From Chloroflexota bacterium (GTDB taxonomy: Bacteria > Desulfobacterota > Desulfuromonadia > Desulfuromonadales > Geopsychrobacteraceae): 6,038 bases of DNA. The translations under genes were made by a program, and so were the position numbers. The DNA lies in assembly GCA_015222355.1 (NCBI GenBank), contig JADFVC010000177.1, positions 1 through 6,038 of the forward strand. Direction: 5' to 3'. Under the pieces are notes generated by a model. It was not told the DNA's origin. It did not search any database and worked only from the letters and a program-made list of their open reading frames with translations. The number at the start of each line of letters is the position of its first letter. Position 1 is the first letter of the stretch. Positions 1 through 6,038 of the stretch are shown here, in pieces.

Positions 1-25
1 TACCATATGTATGCCTTCGCCCCTG

Positions 26-48
26 AAAAACCACTACGCCTTGTAGGG
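26..48 (-). terminator. Probable intrinsic terminator of the leftward gene
   Basis: Read on the minus strand, CCCTAC and GTAG-T-GG can form a six-pair stem with one bulged T around the five-base loop AAGGC, followed immediately by five T. It lies about 50 bases beyond the stop codon of the 170-residue gene, where a rho-independent terminator would be expected. The stem is short and bulged, so termination may be inefficient. On the plus strand the same stem is followed a few bases later by another T-run (54-58), so it might also stop rightward transcription entering from outside the window. Confidence 0.4.
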
Positions 49-97
49 AGAAATTTTTGCTTAGCCATCTCATGACTTTTTGCGAGTGCAGCTATTT

Positions 98-610
98 TTA
101 TTTTAAAGGGCATGCATTTCCCCAGTCACTATAGCCGTCTCCGGTGATGTTGTGAAAACTCTCAATTCGCTGCTGATAATAGTCATAGTCTGAGCAAGCC
201 CGGCGAATTTCTTCCGCCGTTGCGGCGGTCATCATTTTATTGTTGAGGCAGTAGTGATAAAAGCGCTCTGTTCCTTTCAGTATCGGCATTAACTCTGCCA
301 TATTCGGTTCGAGATTACTGATAATATACCAATGGCCGGCAAACCGCCGGACCAATATCGCGGAACAATCAAAAATATTTTTCCGCTGATTGCTGATCAT
401 GAAATCACGCAAAAAATAATCTGCACCAGCGGCGAGTGATCCGGCTTCCAATGCTTCGAGGTTCTGTTCTTTGAGCAGGTGCTGATGGAAAGCTTGTAAC
501 AGGTTGCGACAAAATTGATCGGCGCGAATTTCGTCATCCAGACTGTCAGCCTGATAGTTGTTTTTATTAAACAGTTCAGTTGCTGTGCTGATGTTCTCAG
601 AGGTATCCAT
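98..610 (-). CDS. Uncharacterised 170-residue soluble protein, divergent from mutS
   Basis: I do not recognise this protein or assign it a function. It has no signal peptide or membrane segment, so it is probably cytoplasmic. The N-terminal part is acidic and probably helical (about 22-60). The centre, 64-112, looks like a compact fold and carries ADYFLRDF, VRRFAGHWYI and LEPNMAEL. A helical C-terminal part follows (113-153), with a short Gly/Asp/Trp-rich tail. Five cysteines (34, 82, 121, 139, 167) are scattered and do not form a clear metal site. The ATG at 610 is the only sensible start: an in-frame TGA lies ten codons upstream with no other start codon between. There is no good Shine-Dalgarno sequence; the nearest GGAG is 13 bases from the ATG. 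The reading frame is supported by its full length between stops, a promoter-like sequence directly upstream and a terminator-like hairpin downstream. A different minus-strand frame (397-690) is also open here but looks like a shadow. Confidence 0.72.
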   Translation of the reverse strand: MDTSENISTATELFNKNNYQADSLDDEIRADQFCRNLLQAFHQHLLKEQNLEALEAGSLAAGADYFLRDFMISNQRKNIFDCSAILVRRFAGHWYIISNLEPNMAELMPILKGTERFYHYCLNNKMMTAATAEEIRRACSDYDYYQQRIESFHNITGDGYSDWGNACPLK

Positions 611-616
611 GGGGGA

Positions 617-644
617 ATTGTGACTCCATTGAAAAGGTTGTCAA
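617..644 (-). promoter_or_regulatory. Candidate sigma-70 promoter for the leftward gene
   Basis: On the minus strand a perfect -35 box TTGACA (644-639) is followed after 16 bases by CACAAT (622-617, four of six matches to TATAAT). The expected start of transcription, about seven bases after the -10 box, falls on or next to the A of the ATG at 610. If real, the transcript has little or no leader, which fits the missing Shine-Dalgarno sequence. Confidence 0.4.
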
Positions 645-713
645 GATGCTGATTTTTAACATTCTCCGTTTTATCGGTCAAGCCGACCAAAGTCGTTGAA
701 GGTGAGCGATCTA

Positions 714-742
714 TTTACTTCCGGGTAGGCCTTTGCTAGGAT
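714..742 (+). promoter_or_regulatory. Candidate upstream promoter (P1) for mutS operon
   Basis: TTTACT (714-719) and TAGGAT (737-742) each match four of six consensus bases at the ideal 17-base spacing. A TG one base before the -10 box gives an extended -10 element. Transcription would start near 749, leaving a leader of about 65 bases before mutS. No strong hairpin or riboswitch-like fold is evident in that leader. Confidence 0.4.
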
Positions 743-768
743 AAACAGCTTTGTAGTTAGATCATTTG

Positions 769-797
769 TTGTCGTTTTGTTGGACGATAAATATAAT
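769..797 (+). promoter_or_regulatory. Candidate proximal promoter (P2) for mutS operon
   Basis: TTGTCG (769-774, four of six) and a perfect TATAAT (792-797) are separated by 17 bases. The predicted start of transcription is near 804, exactly at the ribosome binding site of mutS, so the leader would be only about 11 bases. The match is better than P1, but the surrounding AT-rich sequence makes a chance TATAAT possible. Confidence 0.4.
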
Positions 798-803
798 AAA
801 TTT

Positions 804-807
804 AAGG
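804..807 (+). promoter_or_regulatory. Ribosome binding site of mutS
   Basis: AAGG lies seven bases before the ATG at 815. An in-frame TAA at 803-805 leaves this ATG as the only start upstream of Met8, so the site and the stop together fix the mutS start. Confidence 0.6.
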
Positions 808-814
808 TCTTAGG

Positions 815-3430
815 ATGTCTTCAGCCACTCCTCTCATGCGCCAGTACCTGGAAATCAAGGCAGATCATCAGGATGCGGTCCTGTTTTTTCGCCTTGGTGA
901 TTTCTATGAGATGTTTATGGAGGACGCCATTCTGGCATCCAGAGTCCTCGGCATCACTTTAACTTCACGAAATAAAGGGGACGAAGACGCTATTCCGCTT
1001 TGCGGTATTCCCTATCATAGCAGCCAGAGCTATATCGCCAAATTGGTGGCAAATGGTCACAAAGTGGCGATTTGCGAACAGGTTGAAAATCCGAAAACGG
1101 CAAAAGGGATTGTCAAGCGAGAGGTTGTTCGGGTCGTGACGCCGGGGCTGGTGACTGACACCGAGACCTTGGAGCCGAAGGAAAACAATTACCTCCTGGC
1201 GATAGCCGGTGACGGGGAGCTCTTCGGCGTAGCACATGTTGATATCACCACCGGTGAATTTCGTGTCACCCAGGTCAGTGGGCTTTCACAGGTTGAAAGT
1301 GAACTCGGCTCATTGCGCCCGCGCGAGCTGCTCTACGCCGATTCAACCGGTGGTCAAGGGTTGCAGAAAAGACTTTCCGGTCTCACCGACGGCATCATGT
1401 CCAACCTGTTACCCGACTGGATTTTTGAAACTGATTATGCCGTTGAGCAACTCTGTACTTTTTTCGGGGTCTCCGGGTTGCAGTCGTTCGGTTGTCAGGA
1501 TCTTCCTTTTGCCCAGCAGGCTGCATCAGCGGTTCTTTATTACCTGCAGCAGACGCAAAAGGATGAACTGCGCCATATCCGTCCGTTGCAGACCTATCAT
1601 ACCCGTCATTTTATGGTTCTCGATGAGACCACCCGACGCAACCTCGAACTGACAGCCACCTTACAGGACGGGAAAAAACGTGGCTCATTACTCGGCATTC
1701 TTGACCGGACGGTTACCGCCATGGGGGGGCGAACCTTAAGACACTGGATCCACTATCCACTGATCGATCTGGAGCAGATTCTCCAGCGGCAGGATGCGGT
1801 CGCTGAACTGGTTGACGAGAGTCTGGTGCGGATTGAGTTGGTCGGAGCTCTCGATTGCGTTTACGATCTGGAGCGTTTGAACAGTAAGATCGCTATGGCC
1901 AGTGCTAATGCCAAGGATCTCTCTGCGTTGTGCGCTTCTCTTTGCAGGTTGCCGCAAATCGATGATCTGCTCAGCTGCTTTAAAAGTTCTTACCTGCAGC
2001 AGTTGCGGAAACAACTTGACCTCTTGCCGGAGCTGGTTGCGTCGCTTGAAAATTCGCTTGTTGATGATCCTCCTTTTGTGCTGCGAGACGGAGGGATTAT
2101 CCGCGATGGGTATAACGAAGAATTGGACGAATTACGGACCATCAGTCGCGAAGGGAAGGGCTGGATTGCTCGCTTGGAGCAGGAAGAACGAGAGCGTACG
2201 GATATCCCCACTTTGAAGGTCAAATACAATCGGGTTTTCGGCTATTTTATTGAAATTACCAATCGAAATCTTGAGCGCATCCCGGAGGATTATCAACGCA
2301 AGCAAACCCTGAGCAATGCAGAACGTTTCATAACCCCGAAGTTGAAGGAATATGAAGTAAAAGTTTTGGGGGCCGAAGAACAGCTGGTGGAACTGGAATA
2401 CAACCTGTTCCAGCAAATCAGGTTGCAGACTGCCGCTGAAGGTCGGCGTATTCAGCAGAGTGCTGAAACTCTTGCCGCTCTTGATGCGCTCCTGGCATTA
2501 GCGGATCTGGCCCATGACCGGAACTATGTTCGACCGGACATTGATGACTCAGGAGTGATTCGGATTGAGGCCGGGCGCCATCCGGTTGTCGAGGGGATGC
2601 CGCTCAAGGAAGCCTTTGTTCCTAACGATGTTGAGCTCGATACCGAGAAAAATCAGTTGCTGATCATTACCGGCCCGAATATGGCTGGCAAATCGACTTT
2701 TATGCGTCAGGTGGCTTTGATCACCCTGATGGCGCAAATCGGCAGTTTTGTGCCTGCGGAAGCCGCCCGGATTGGTGTTGTTGACCGTATTTTTACGCGG
2801 GTTGGTGCGAGTGACAATCTGGCAAAAGGCGAGTCAACTTTCATGGTCGAAATGAATGAGATGGCCAATATCCTGCGCCATGCAACCAATCGTAGTTTAA
2901 TCATTCTTGATGAGATCGGGCGCGGGACCTCGACGTTTGACGGTGTCAGTATTGCTTGGGCTGTTGCCGAGTACCTGCACGATAATCAAGAGGTTGCCGC
3001 CAAAACCCTGTTTGCGACTCATTATCATGAATTGACTGATTTGGCTTTAACGCGTGATCGGGTTAAAAACTTCAATATTGCTGTTAAGGAGTGGAACGAC
3101 CAGATTATTTTCCTGCGCAAAATCGTCTCAGGTGGTGCCAGCCGCTCCTATGGCATTCAGGTCGGTCGGCTGGCTGGTTTGCCGGATGCGGTCATCCGCC
3201 GGGCGAAGGAAATCTTGCATAACCTTGAAGCCGGAGAGTTCGGACGCTCCGGAGAACCGAGGCTCGGAGAGAGTCGTCATCAGCCTTCAAAGCAAGCATC
3301 TTCACAGTTGTCCTTGTTTTATGTCGATCCTGATGCGGCGATCCGAACACGTTTGGAGGTCGCTGATCTGAGCTGTATGACGCCGATTGAAGCGATGAAC
3401 CTGCTCAACGAACTGAAAGAAATGCTGTGA
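815..3430 (+). CDS. mutS: DNA mismatch repair protein MutS
   Basis: MutS binds mismatches and small loops in newly made DNA and, as an ATP-driven clamp, recruits MutL to start strand-directed repair in the cytoplasm. At 871 residues it is full length for the family (E. coli 853). The mismatch-binding domain (about 5-115) carries GDFYEMF with the Phe30-x-Glu32 wedge that stacks on the mispaired base. Connector (about 125-250) and core, lever and clamp regions (about 265-565) follow, including MGGR at 303-306 and FGYFIEIT at 475-482. The ATPase (about 566-800) has Walker [11 protein letters not shown] (619-628), GESTFMVEM (672-680), Walker [13 protein letters not shown] (695-706) and FATHYHEL (733-740). 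A polar linker (about 806-830) leads to QLSLF (831-835), a textbook beta sliding-clamp binding motif, and a C-terminal helix (855-871) of the kind used for dimer/tetramer contacts. No key residue is missing. It is the first gene of the run and ends three bases before the amidase. The only oddity is a seven-G run at codons 303-305. Confidence 0.98.
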   Translation: MSSATPLMRQYLEIKADHQDAVLFFRLGDFYEMFMEDAILASRVLGITLTSRNKGDEDAIPLCGIPYHSSQSYIAKLVANGHKVAICEQVENPKTAKGIVKREVVRVVTPGLVTDTETLEPKENNYLLAIAGDGELFGVAHVDITTGEFRVTQVSGLSQVESELGSLRPRELLYADSTGGQGLQKRLSGLTDGIMSNLLPDWIFETDYAVEQLCTFFGVSGLQSFGCQDLPFAQQAASAVLYYLQQTQKDELRHIRPLQTYHTRHFMVLDETTRRNLELTATLQDGKKRGSLLGILDRTVTAMGGRTLRHWIHYPLIDLEQILQRQDAVAELVDESLVRIELVGALDCVYDLERLNSKIAMASANAKDLSALCASLCRLPQIDDLLSCFKSSYLQQLRKQLDLLPELVASLENSLVDDPPFVLRDGGIIRDGYNEELDELRTISREGKGWIARLEQEERERTDIPTLKVKYNRVFGYFIEITNRNLERIPEDYQRKQTLSNAERFITPKLKEYEVKVLGAEEQLVELEYNLFQQIRLQTAAEGRRIQQSAETLAALDALLALADLAHDRNYVRPDIDDSGVIRIEAGRHPVVEGMPLKEAFVPNDVELDTEKNQLLIITGPNMAGKSTFMRQVALITLMAQIGSFVPAEAARIGVVDRIFTRVGASDNLAKGESTFMVEMNEMANILRHATNRSLIILDEIGRGTSTFDGVSIAWAVAEYLHDNQEVAAKTLFATHYHELTDLALTRDRVKNFNIAVKEWNDQIIFLRKIVSGGASRSYGIQVGRLAGLPDAVIRRAKEILHNLEAGEFGRSGEPRLGESRHQPSKQASSQLSLFYVDPDAAIRTRLEVADLSCMTPIEAMNLLNELKEML
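1723..1729 (+). repeat. Seven-G homopolymer inside mutS
   Basis: The G of ATG (Met303) and two GGG glycine codons form an uninterrupted G7 in the conserved MGGR motif. Loss of one G would give a TAA at 1737-1739 and gain of one a TGA at 1804-1806, both truncating MutS well before its ATPase. Confidence 0.9.
3231..3252 (+). other. Hairpin-forming inverted repeat in the mutS linker region
   Basis: CCGGAG (3231-3236) and CTCCGG (3247-3252) are perfect inverted copies separated by ten bases. GT/AC inside the loop could add two more pairs after an A-G mismatch. It lies in the codons for the flexible linker before the clamp-binding motif and has no T-run after it, so it is not a terminator. It may be a by-product of the repeated GGAGA-rich sequence in this stretch. 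Confidence 0.35.
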
Positions 3431-3433
3431 GTT

Positions 3434-5128
3434 ATGCGCTTTAACCTGAGTTTTTTACTGCTGATCTTTTTATTGCTGTTGCCAACCGGACAACCTCTTG
3501 CGGCCGGTGATAGTTATTCCGCAATCCGCAGCGACTATCATCGTCTGATCAAGTCCTCCCAGTTACAAAGGCAGCGCGTTAACTGGGAAAAGATCATTCG
3601 GCGGATTGATCGTTTCGCTCAGCGCCACTCCGCCGGTGCGGATGTTGAAAAAGCCCTGTTCTTAAAAGCCCGGGTTTGGGACGGCCTTTCTCGGGCATCG
3701 GGAGGACGGGAGGACGCTCGTGAAGCAATCAATCAATACCTGGAAATGGTCGATCATTATCCTGACAGCAGGCTGGCCGATGATGCTCTCTTTACTGCCG
3801 GGCAGATTGCCGAGCAACGTCTGAATGACCGGGATGCTGCCTATGGTTACTATCGCTGGCTAGTTGATCGGATGCCGCAAAGCGATATGGTCAAGGTTGC
3901 TAAAGGGCGTTTGAACCAGTTGCCGAAACCTGTTGCGGCCAAGACCCTGGCAAAAAAAACCGCCGATGCGGAAACGGCAGACTCGCCAAGGCTGGAAAAG
4001 ATACGTTATTGGAGCGGCCCCGATTACACCCGGGTGGTCCTTGATCTGAGCTCCCCGGTGGTGACAAAACCGCATCTGCTGAGAGGTGAAAAACCGCGCC
4101 TCTATTTTGACCTACTGTATACCGAACTTTCTCCGCACCTCCAATCTGAAGTGCCGATTCTGAACGGACTGGTGCAACGTGTTCGTGCCAGCAGGTTTGA
4201 CGAGCAGCGAACCAGGGTGGTCCTCGATCTGTATCACGAAACTGAGTATAAACTGGCCTTTCTGGAGAACCCCTACCGGGTGGTTATTGACCTGATGGGC
4301 GCTCCGAGACAACTCGCCGGAGCCGGACAGCCGGTCATTTCTACGCAGCCGGGGCGTGCCGATGGTTCTATCGCCGATATTCTCAGCCAGGTTTCCAACC
4401 GGCAACCGGTATTGCATGTTCCGCAACAGAGTAAGGGGGCGGGCATTAAGCTGATTGTGGTTGATGCCGGACACGGTGGCCGTGACCCCGGGGCCGTCGG
4501 GCCGAACAGGGTGCTGGAAAAGGATGTCGTCCTGTCTTTGGCGAAGGACTTGGCTAAAGCGTTGCGGCAGCAGTTGGGTGTCAAAGTCATGATGACCCGT
4601 ACCGACGATCGTTTTATCGAGCTGCGGGAACGGACGGCTTATGCTAACAGGGTGGGCGCTGATCTGTTTATTTCTTTGCATGCTAACGCCAGTCTCAGTA
4701 GCAAGGTCTATGGACTGGAGACCTATTTCCTCAACTTGTCGAAAAACAACCAGGCTGCCGAGGTTGCTGCTCGTGAAAATGGCACCTCACTAGAAGATGT
4801 CAGTAACCTTGAAGCCATCCTCTTCGACCTGATGGCAAACGCAAAAATAAATGAATCGAGCCGCTTGGCGGCAGAAGTTCAGCAGGCGATGGTTGCAGGC
4901 TTGCGTCCCCACTACAGTCGGATAAAAGACCTTGGAGTGCGCCAGGGACCATTCCATGTGCTGCTGGGTGCGACCATGCCTTCGGTGCTTGTTGAAACAG
5001 CTTTTATCAGTAATCGGCGAGAAGAGAAACGGCTTTCCAGTCAGACTTATCGGAAACGGGAGGCGGCGGCGATGGTCAAAGGGGTCAAAAACTACACAGC
5101 AACAGTTGAAAAAGTGGCAAGACGATGA
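3434..5128 (+). CDS. amiC: Secreted N-acetylmuramoyl-L-alanine amidase (AMIN + Amidase_3, AmiC type)
   Basis: A zinc amidase that cuts the bond between N-acetylmuramic acid and the stem peptide of peptidoglycan, typically to split the septum between daughter cells. Residues 1-25 are a Sec-type signal peptide: one Arg, the core FLLLIFLLLLP, cleavage near LAAG. There is no twin-arginine motif, unlike E. coli AmiC. A TPR-like helical region (about 45-160) precedes an Ala/Lys-rich linker (163-183). The AMIN domain (about 187-290), which targets the enzyme to the division site in relatives, shows internal repeats (TRVVLDL at 199-205 and 260-266, YRVVIDL at 281-287). Amidase_3 (about 338-555) has all four expected zinc ligands: His347 in DAGHGG, Glu362 in LEKD, His416 in SLHANA and Glu521 in LVETAFISN. 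The insertion at about 437-478 resembles the autoinhibitory helix region of AmiB/AmiC enzymes, suggesting activation by an EnvC/NlpD-like LytM protein. The ATG follows the mutS stop by one codon in the same frame and has no clear Shine-Dalgarno sequence, so translation probably reinitiates from mutS. It overlaps glnD by four bases. The amiC symbol is by architecture; amiB is equally defensible. Confidence 0.95.
   Translation: MRFNLSFLLLIFLLLLPTGQPLAAGDSYSAIRSDYHRLIKSSQLQRQRVNWEKIIRRIDRFAQRHSAGADVEKALFLKARVWDGLSRASGGREDAREAINQYLEMVDHYPDSRLADDALFTAGQIAEQRLNDRDAAYGYYRWLVDRMPQSDMVKVAKGRLNQLPKPVAAKTLAKKTADAETADSPRLEKIRYWSGPDYTRVVLDLSSPVVTKPHLLRGEKPRLYFDLLYTELSPHLQSEVPILNGLVQRVRASRFDEQRTRVVLDLYHETEYKLAFLENPYRVVIDLMGAPRQLAGAGQPVISTQPGRADGSIADILSQVSNRQPVLHVPQQSKGAGIKLIVVDAGHGGRDPGAVGPNRVLEKDVVLSLAKDLAKALRQQLGVKVMMTRTDDRFIELRERTAYANRVGADLFISLHANASLSSKVYGLETYFLNLSKNNQAAEVAARENGTSLEDVSNLEAILFDLMANAKINESSRLAAEVQQAMVAGLRPHYSRIKDLGVRQGPFHVLLGATMPSVLVETAFISNRREEKRLSSQTYRKREAAAMVKGVKNYTATVEKVARR
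3952..3959 (+). repeat. Eight-A homopolymer in the amidase linker
   Basis: An uninterrupted A8 spans codons 173-176 (Ala-Lys-Lys-Thr), in the linker between the TPR-like region and the AMIN domain. Polymerase slippage by one base in either direction leads to a stop within about 100 bases (TGA at 4042-4044 or 4047-4049), giving a secreted protein with the TPR-like part but no AMIN or catalytic domain. Confidence 0.9.
4028..4048 (+). repeat. AMIN internal repeat, first copy
   Basis: Encodes residues 199-205 (TRVVLDL), a beta strand of the AMIN domain. It matches the second copy at 4211-4231 at 19 of 21 bases, and both differences are synonymous. Confidence 0.8.
4211..4231 (+). repeat. AMIN internal repeat, second copy
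   Basis: Encodes residues 260-266, the same seven amino acids as the first copy 183 bases upstream. A weaker third relative (YRVVIDL) is at 4274-4294. The pattern fits the pseudo-symmetric pair of beta sheets known for AMIN domains. Confidence 0.8.
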
Positions 5129-6038
5129 CGATTGCTGTAGAAAATTTTGTGGGTGATTTTTCCGCAGCGAAACTTCTCGCCGGGGAGCCTTATGAGGCGC
5201 GTCGGCAACTGATACTGGATGCCTCCGGCCAGTTCCTGAACAGTCACCTGGAACGTATCAGACAGATGAGTACCGAGGGGGCGTCGGGCACAGCTGTCGT
5301 TCAGGAATTGACAGCAATTTTCGATCAGTTGAACGATATTCTTTTTCAGGTCGTCAGTGCCGACCTTGACCCGGATGCCGTGGCAAATTGCGCACTATTT
5401 GCTCTGGGCGGTTACGGGCGCAGAGAAATGAACCCGAAATCAGACCTTGATCTGATGTTCTTTTTTGCCGCGCCGGGTCAGGAGGCTATCAAGGTCATCT
5501 CAGATCGTATGCTCTACCTTTTGTGGGATCTCAACCTGGATGTCGGTTACAGCGTCCGCTCAAGCAAAGATTGTATAGAACAGTCACAAGATGCCACCGT
5601 CAGGACCGCTCTTCTTGATGCGCGCTTTCTCACCGGCAATGCAGATCTTTATGACAGTTTTGACAACACCGTTGGTCAATACGTTTTAAATCACGATTCC
5701 CAGTCTTTCATCAAATACAAGGTTAATGAAAATCAGGAACGGTGGAAAAAATACGGCTCTTCCGTTTACCTGCTCGAACCAAACCTGAAGGAGGGCGAGG
5801 GCGGGTTGCGTGATCTGCAGGCGGCGCTCTGGATTGCGCGTGTCAAGTTCAAGGCGTCAAACCTTCAGGACCTGGTTATCAAGGGGGTCATGAACGAAAT
5901 GCAGGCCGCGGATTATCGCACCGCTCTCGATTATCTCTGGCGTATTCGCAATCACTTGCATTTTCTCGGCCAGCGGAAAAGTGACCAGATTACGTTTGAG
6001 CTGCAACGGCAGATTGCTGAACATTTCGGCTATCAGGA
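5125..6038 (+). CDS. glnD: PII uridylyltransferase / uridylyl-removing enzyme GlnD, N-terminal part
   Basis: GlnD senses glutamine and attaches UMP to, or removes it from, PII proteins (GlnB/GlnK), and so controls glutamine synthetase and nitrogen-regulated transcription. The first 304 residues are present; the window end cuts the gene, whose relatives are usually about 850-900 residues. The nucleotidyltransferase core begins near residue 90 with LGGYGRREMNPKSDLDLM (94-111). Gly95-Gly96 and Asp107-x-Asp109 match the nucleotide- and metal-binding residues of the family. GEGGLRDLQ (224-232) is the conserved GGLRD signature of the helical region after the transferase domain, and LWRIRNHLHF (271-280) is also typical. 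The HD hydrolase domain and two ACT domains should lie beyond the window. The ATG shares the ATGA overlap with the amidase stop. An in-frame TGA at 5107-5109 with no start codon between fixes this start. No strong Shine-Dalgarno sequence is seen, so translation is probably coupled to the amidase. Confidence 0.95.
   Translation, partial: MTIAVENFVGDFSAAKLLAGEPYEARRQLILDASGQFLNSHLERIRQMSTEGASGTAVVQELTAIFDQLNDILFQVVSADLDPDAVANCALFALGGYGRREMNPKSDLDLMFFFAAPGQEAIKVISDRMLYLLWDLNLDVGYSVRSSKDCIEQSQDATVRTALLDARFLTGNADLYDSFDNTVGQYVLNHDSQSFIKYKVNENQERWKKYGSSVYLLEPNLKEGEGGLRDLQAALWIARVKFKASNLQDLVIKGVMNEMQAADYRTALDYLWRIRNHLHFLGQRKSDQITFELQRQIAEHFGYQ

Noticed and set aside
1..75. Plus-strand frame open from the window edge to TGA at 73-75
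   Set aside because: Twenty-four codons without a stop is common by chance, and the predicted peptide shows no recognisable gene end. The hairpin within it fits better as a terminator for the opposite strand.
674..688. Short inverted repeat GGTC-AAGCC-GACC in the divergent promoter region as a possible operator
   Set aside because: The arms are only four bases and compete with another four-base pairing (TCGG/CCGA); this is expected by chance in 200 bases and matches no operator I know.
397..690. 97-codon minus-strand frame overlapping the start of the 170-residue gene
   Set aside because: It runs out of frame through the better-supported gene, has low-complexity composition, and would begin upstream of the TTGACA promoter candidate.
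772..787. TCGT/ACGA pairing in the mutS leader as a regulatory hairpin
   Set aside because: Four pairs with an eight-base AT-rich loop would be unstable and overlap the P2 spacer.
777..962. 61-codon plus-strand frame starting just before mutS, as a leader peptide
   Set aside because: It overlaps the first 50 codons of mutS in another frame, lacks its own ribosome binding site, and has no leader-peptide features.
4112..4681. 189-codon open frame on the minus strand, opposite the amidase
   Set aside because: It lies fully antisense to the conserved AMIN and Amidase_3 domains, has no ribosome binding site or recognisable domain, and is best explained by the codon pattern of the real gene.
4932..5156. 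74-codon plus-strand frame across the amidase-glnD junction
   Set aside because: It is out of frame with both recognised proteins and ends inside glnD; both neighbours have clear family motifs in their own frames.

Overview
The window looks like ordinary chromosomal DNA from a Gram-negative bacterium, most likely a deltaproteobacterium of the Desulfuromonadales type (Geobacter/Pelobacter/Desulfuromonas relatives). This rests on moderate GC content, a periplasmic amidase with TPR-like, AMIN and Amidase_3 parts, and the order mutS - amidase - glnD, which I recall from that group but could not check here.

Layout: positions 1-97 hold no supportable gene, only a hairpin plus T-run that probably ends the leftward gene. 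Positions 98-610 (minus strand) encode a 170-residue soluble protein that I do not recognise. Positions 611-814 are a divergent promoter region. It has one promoter candidate for the leftward gene, placed so that its transcript would start at or next to the AUG, and two for the rightward genes. On the plus strand, mutS (815-3430), a secreted N-acetylmuramoyl-L-alanine amidase (3434-5128) and the first third of glnD (5125 to the window end) lie in a tight run with a 3-base gap and then a 4-base ATGA overlap. They are almost certainly one operon with translational coupling. No insertion sequence, CRISPR array, tRNA, rRNA or prophage signal was seen.

The three operon proteins act in unrelated processes. 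MutS recognises DNA mismatches in the cytoplasm, the amidase cuts septal peptidoglycan in the periplasm, and GlnD senses glutamine and modifies PII protein. Their linkage looks like shared growth-linked expression rather than one pathway.

I found no convincing new biological system. The points most worth a second look are the unrecognised protein divergent from mutS and its possibly leaderless transcript, a run of seven G in mutS and of eight A in the amidase linker where slippage would truncate the products, and an internally repeated AMIN domain whose repeat is still visible in the DNA.
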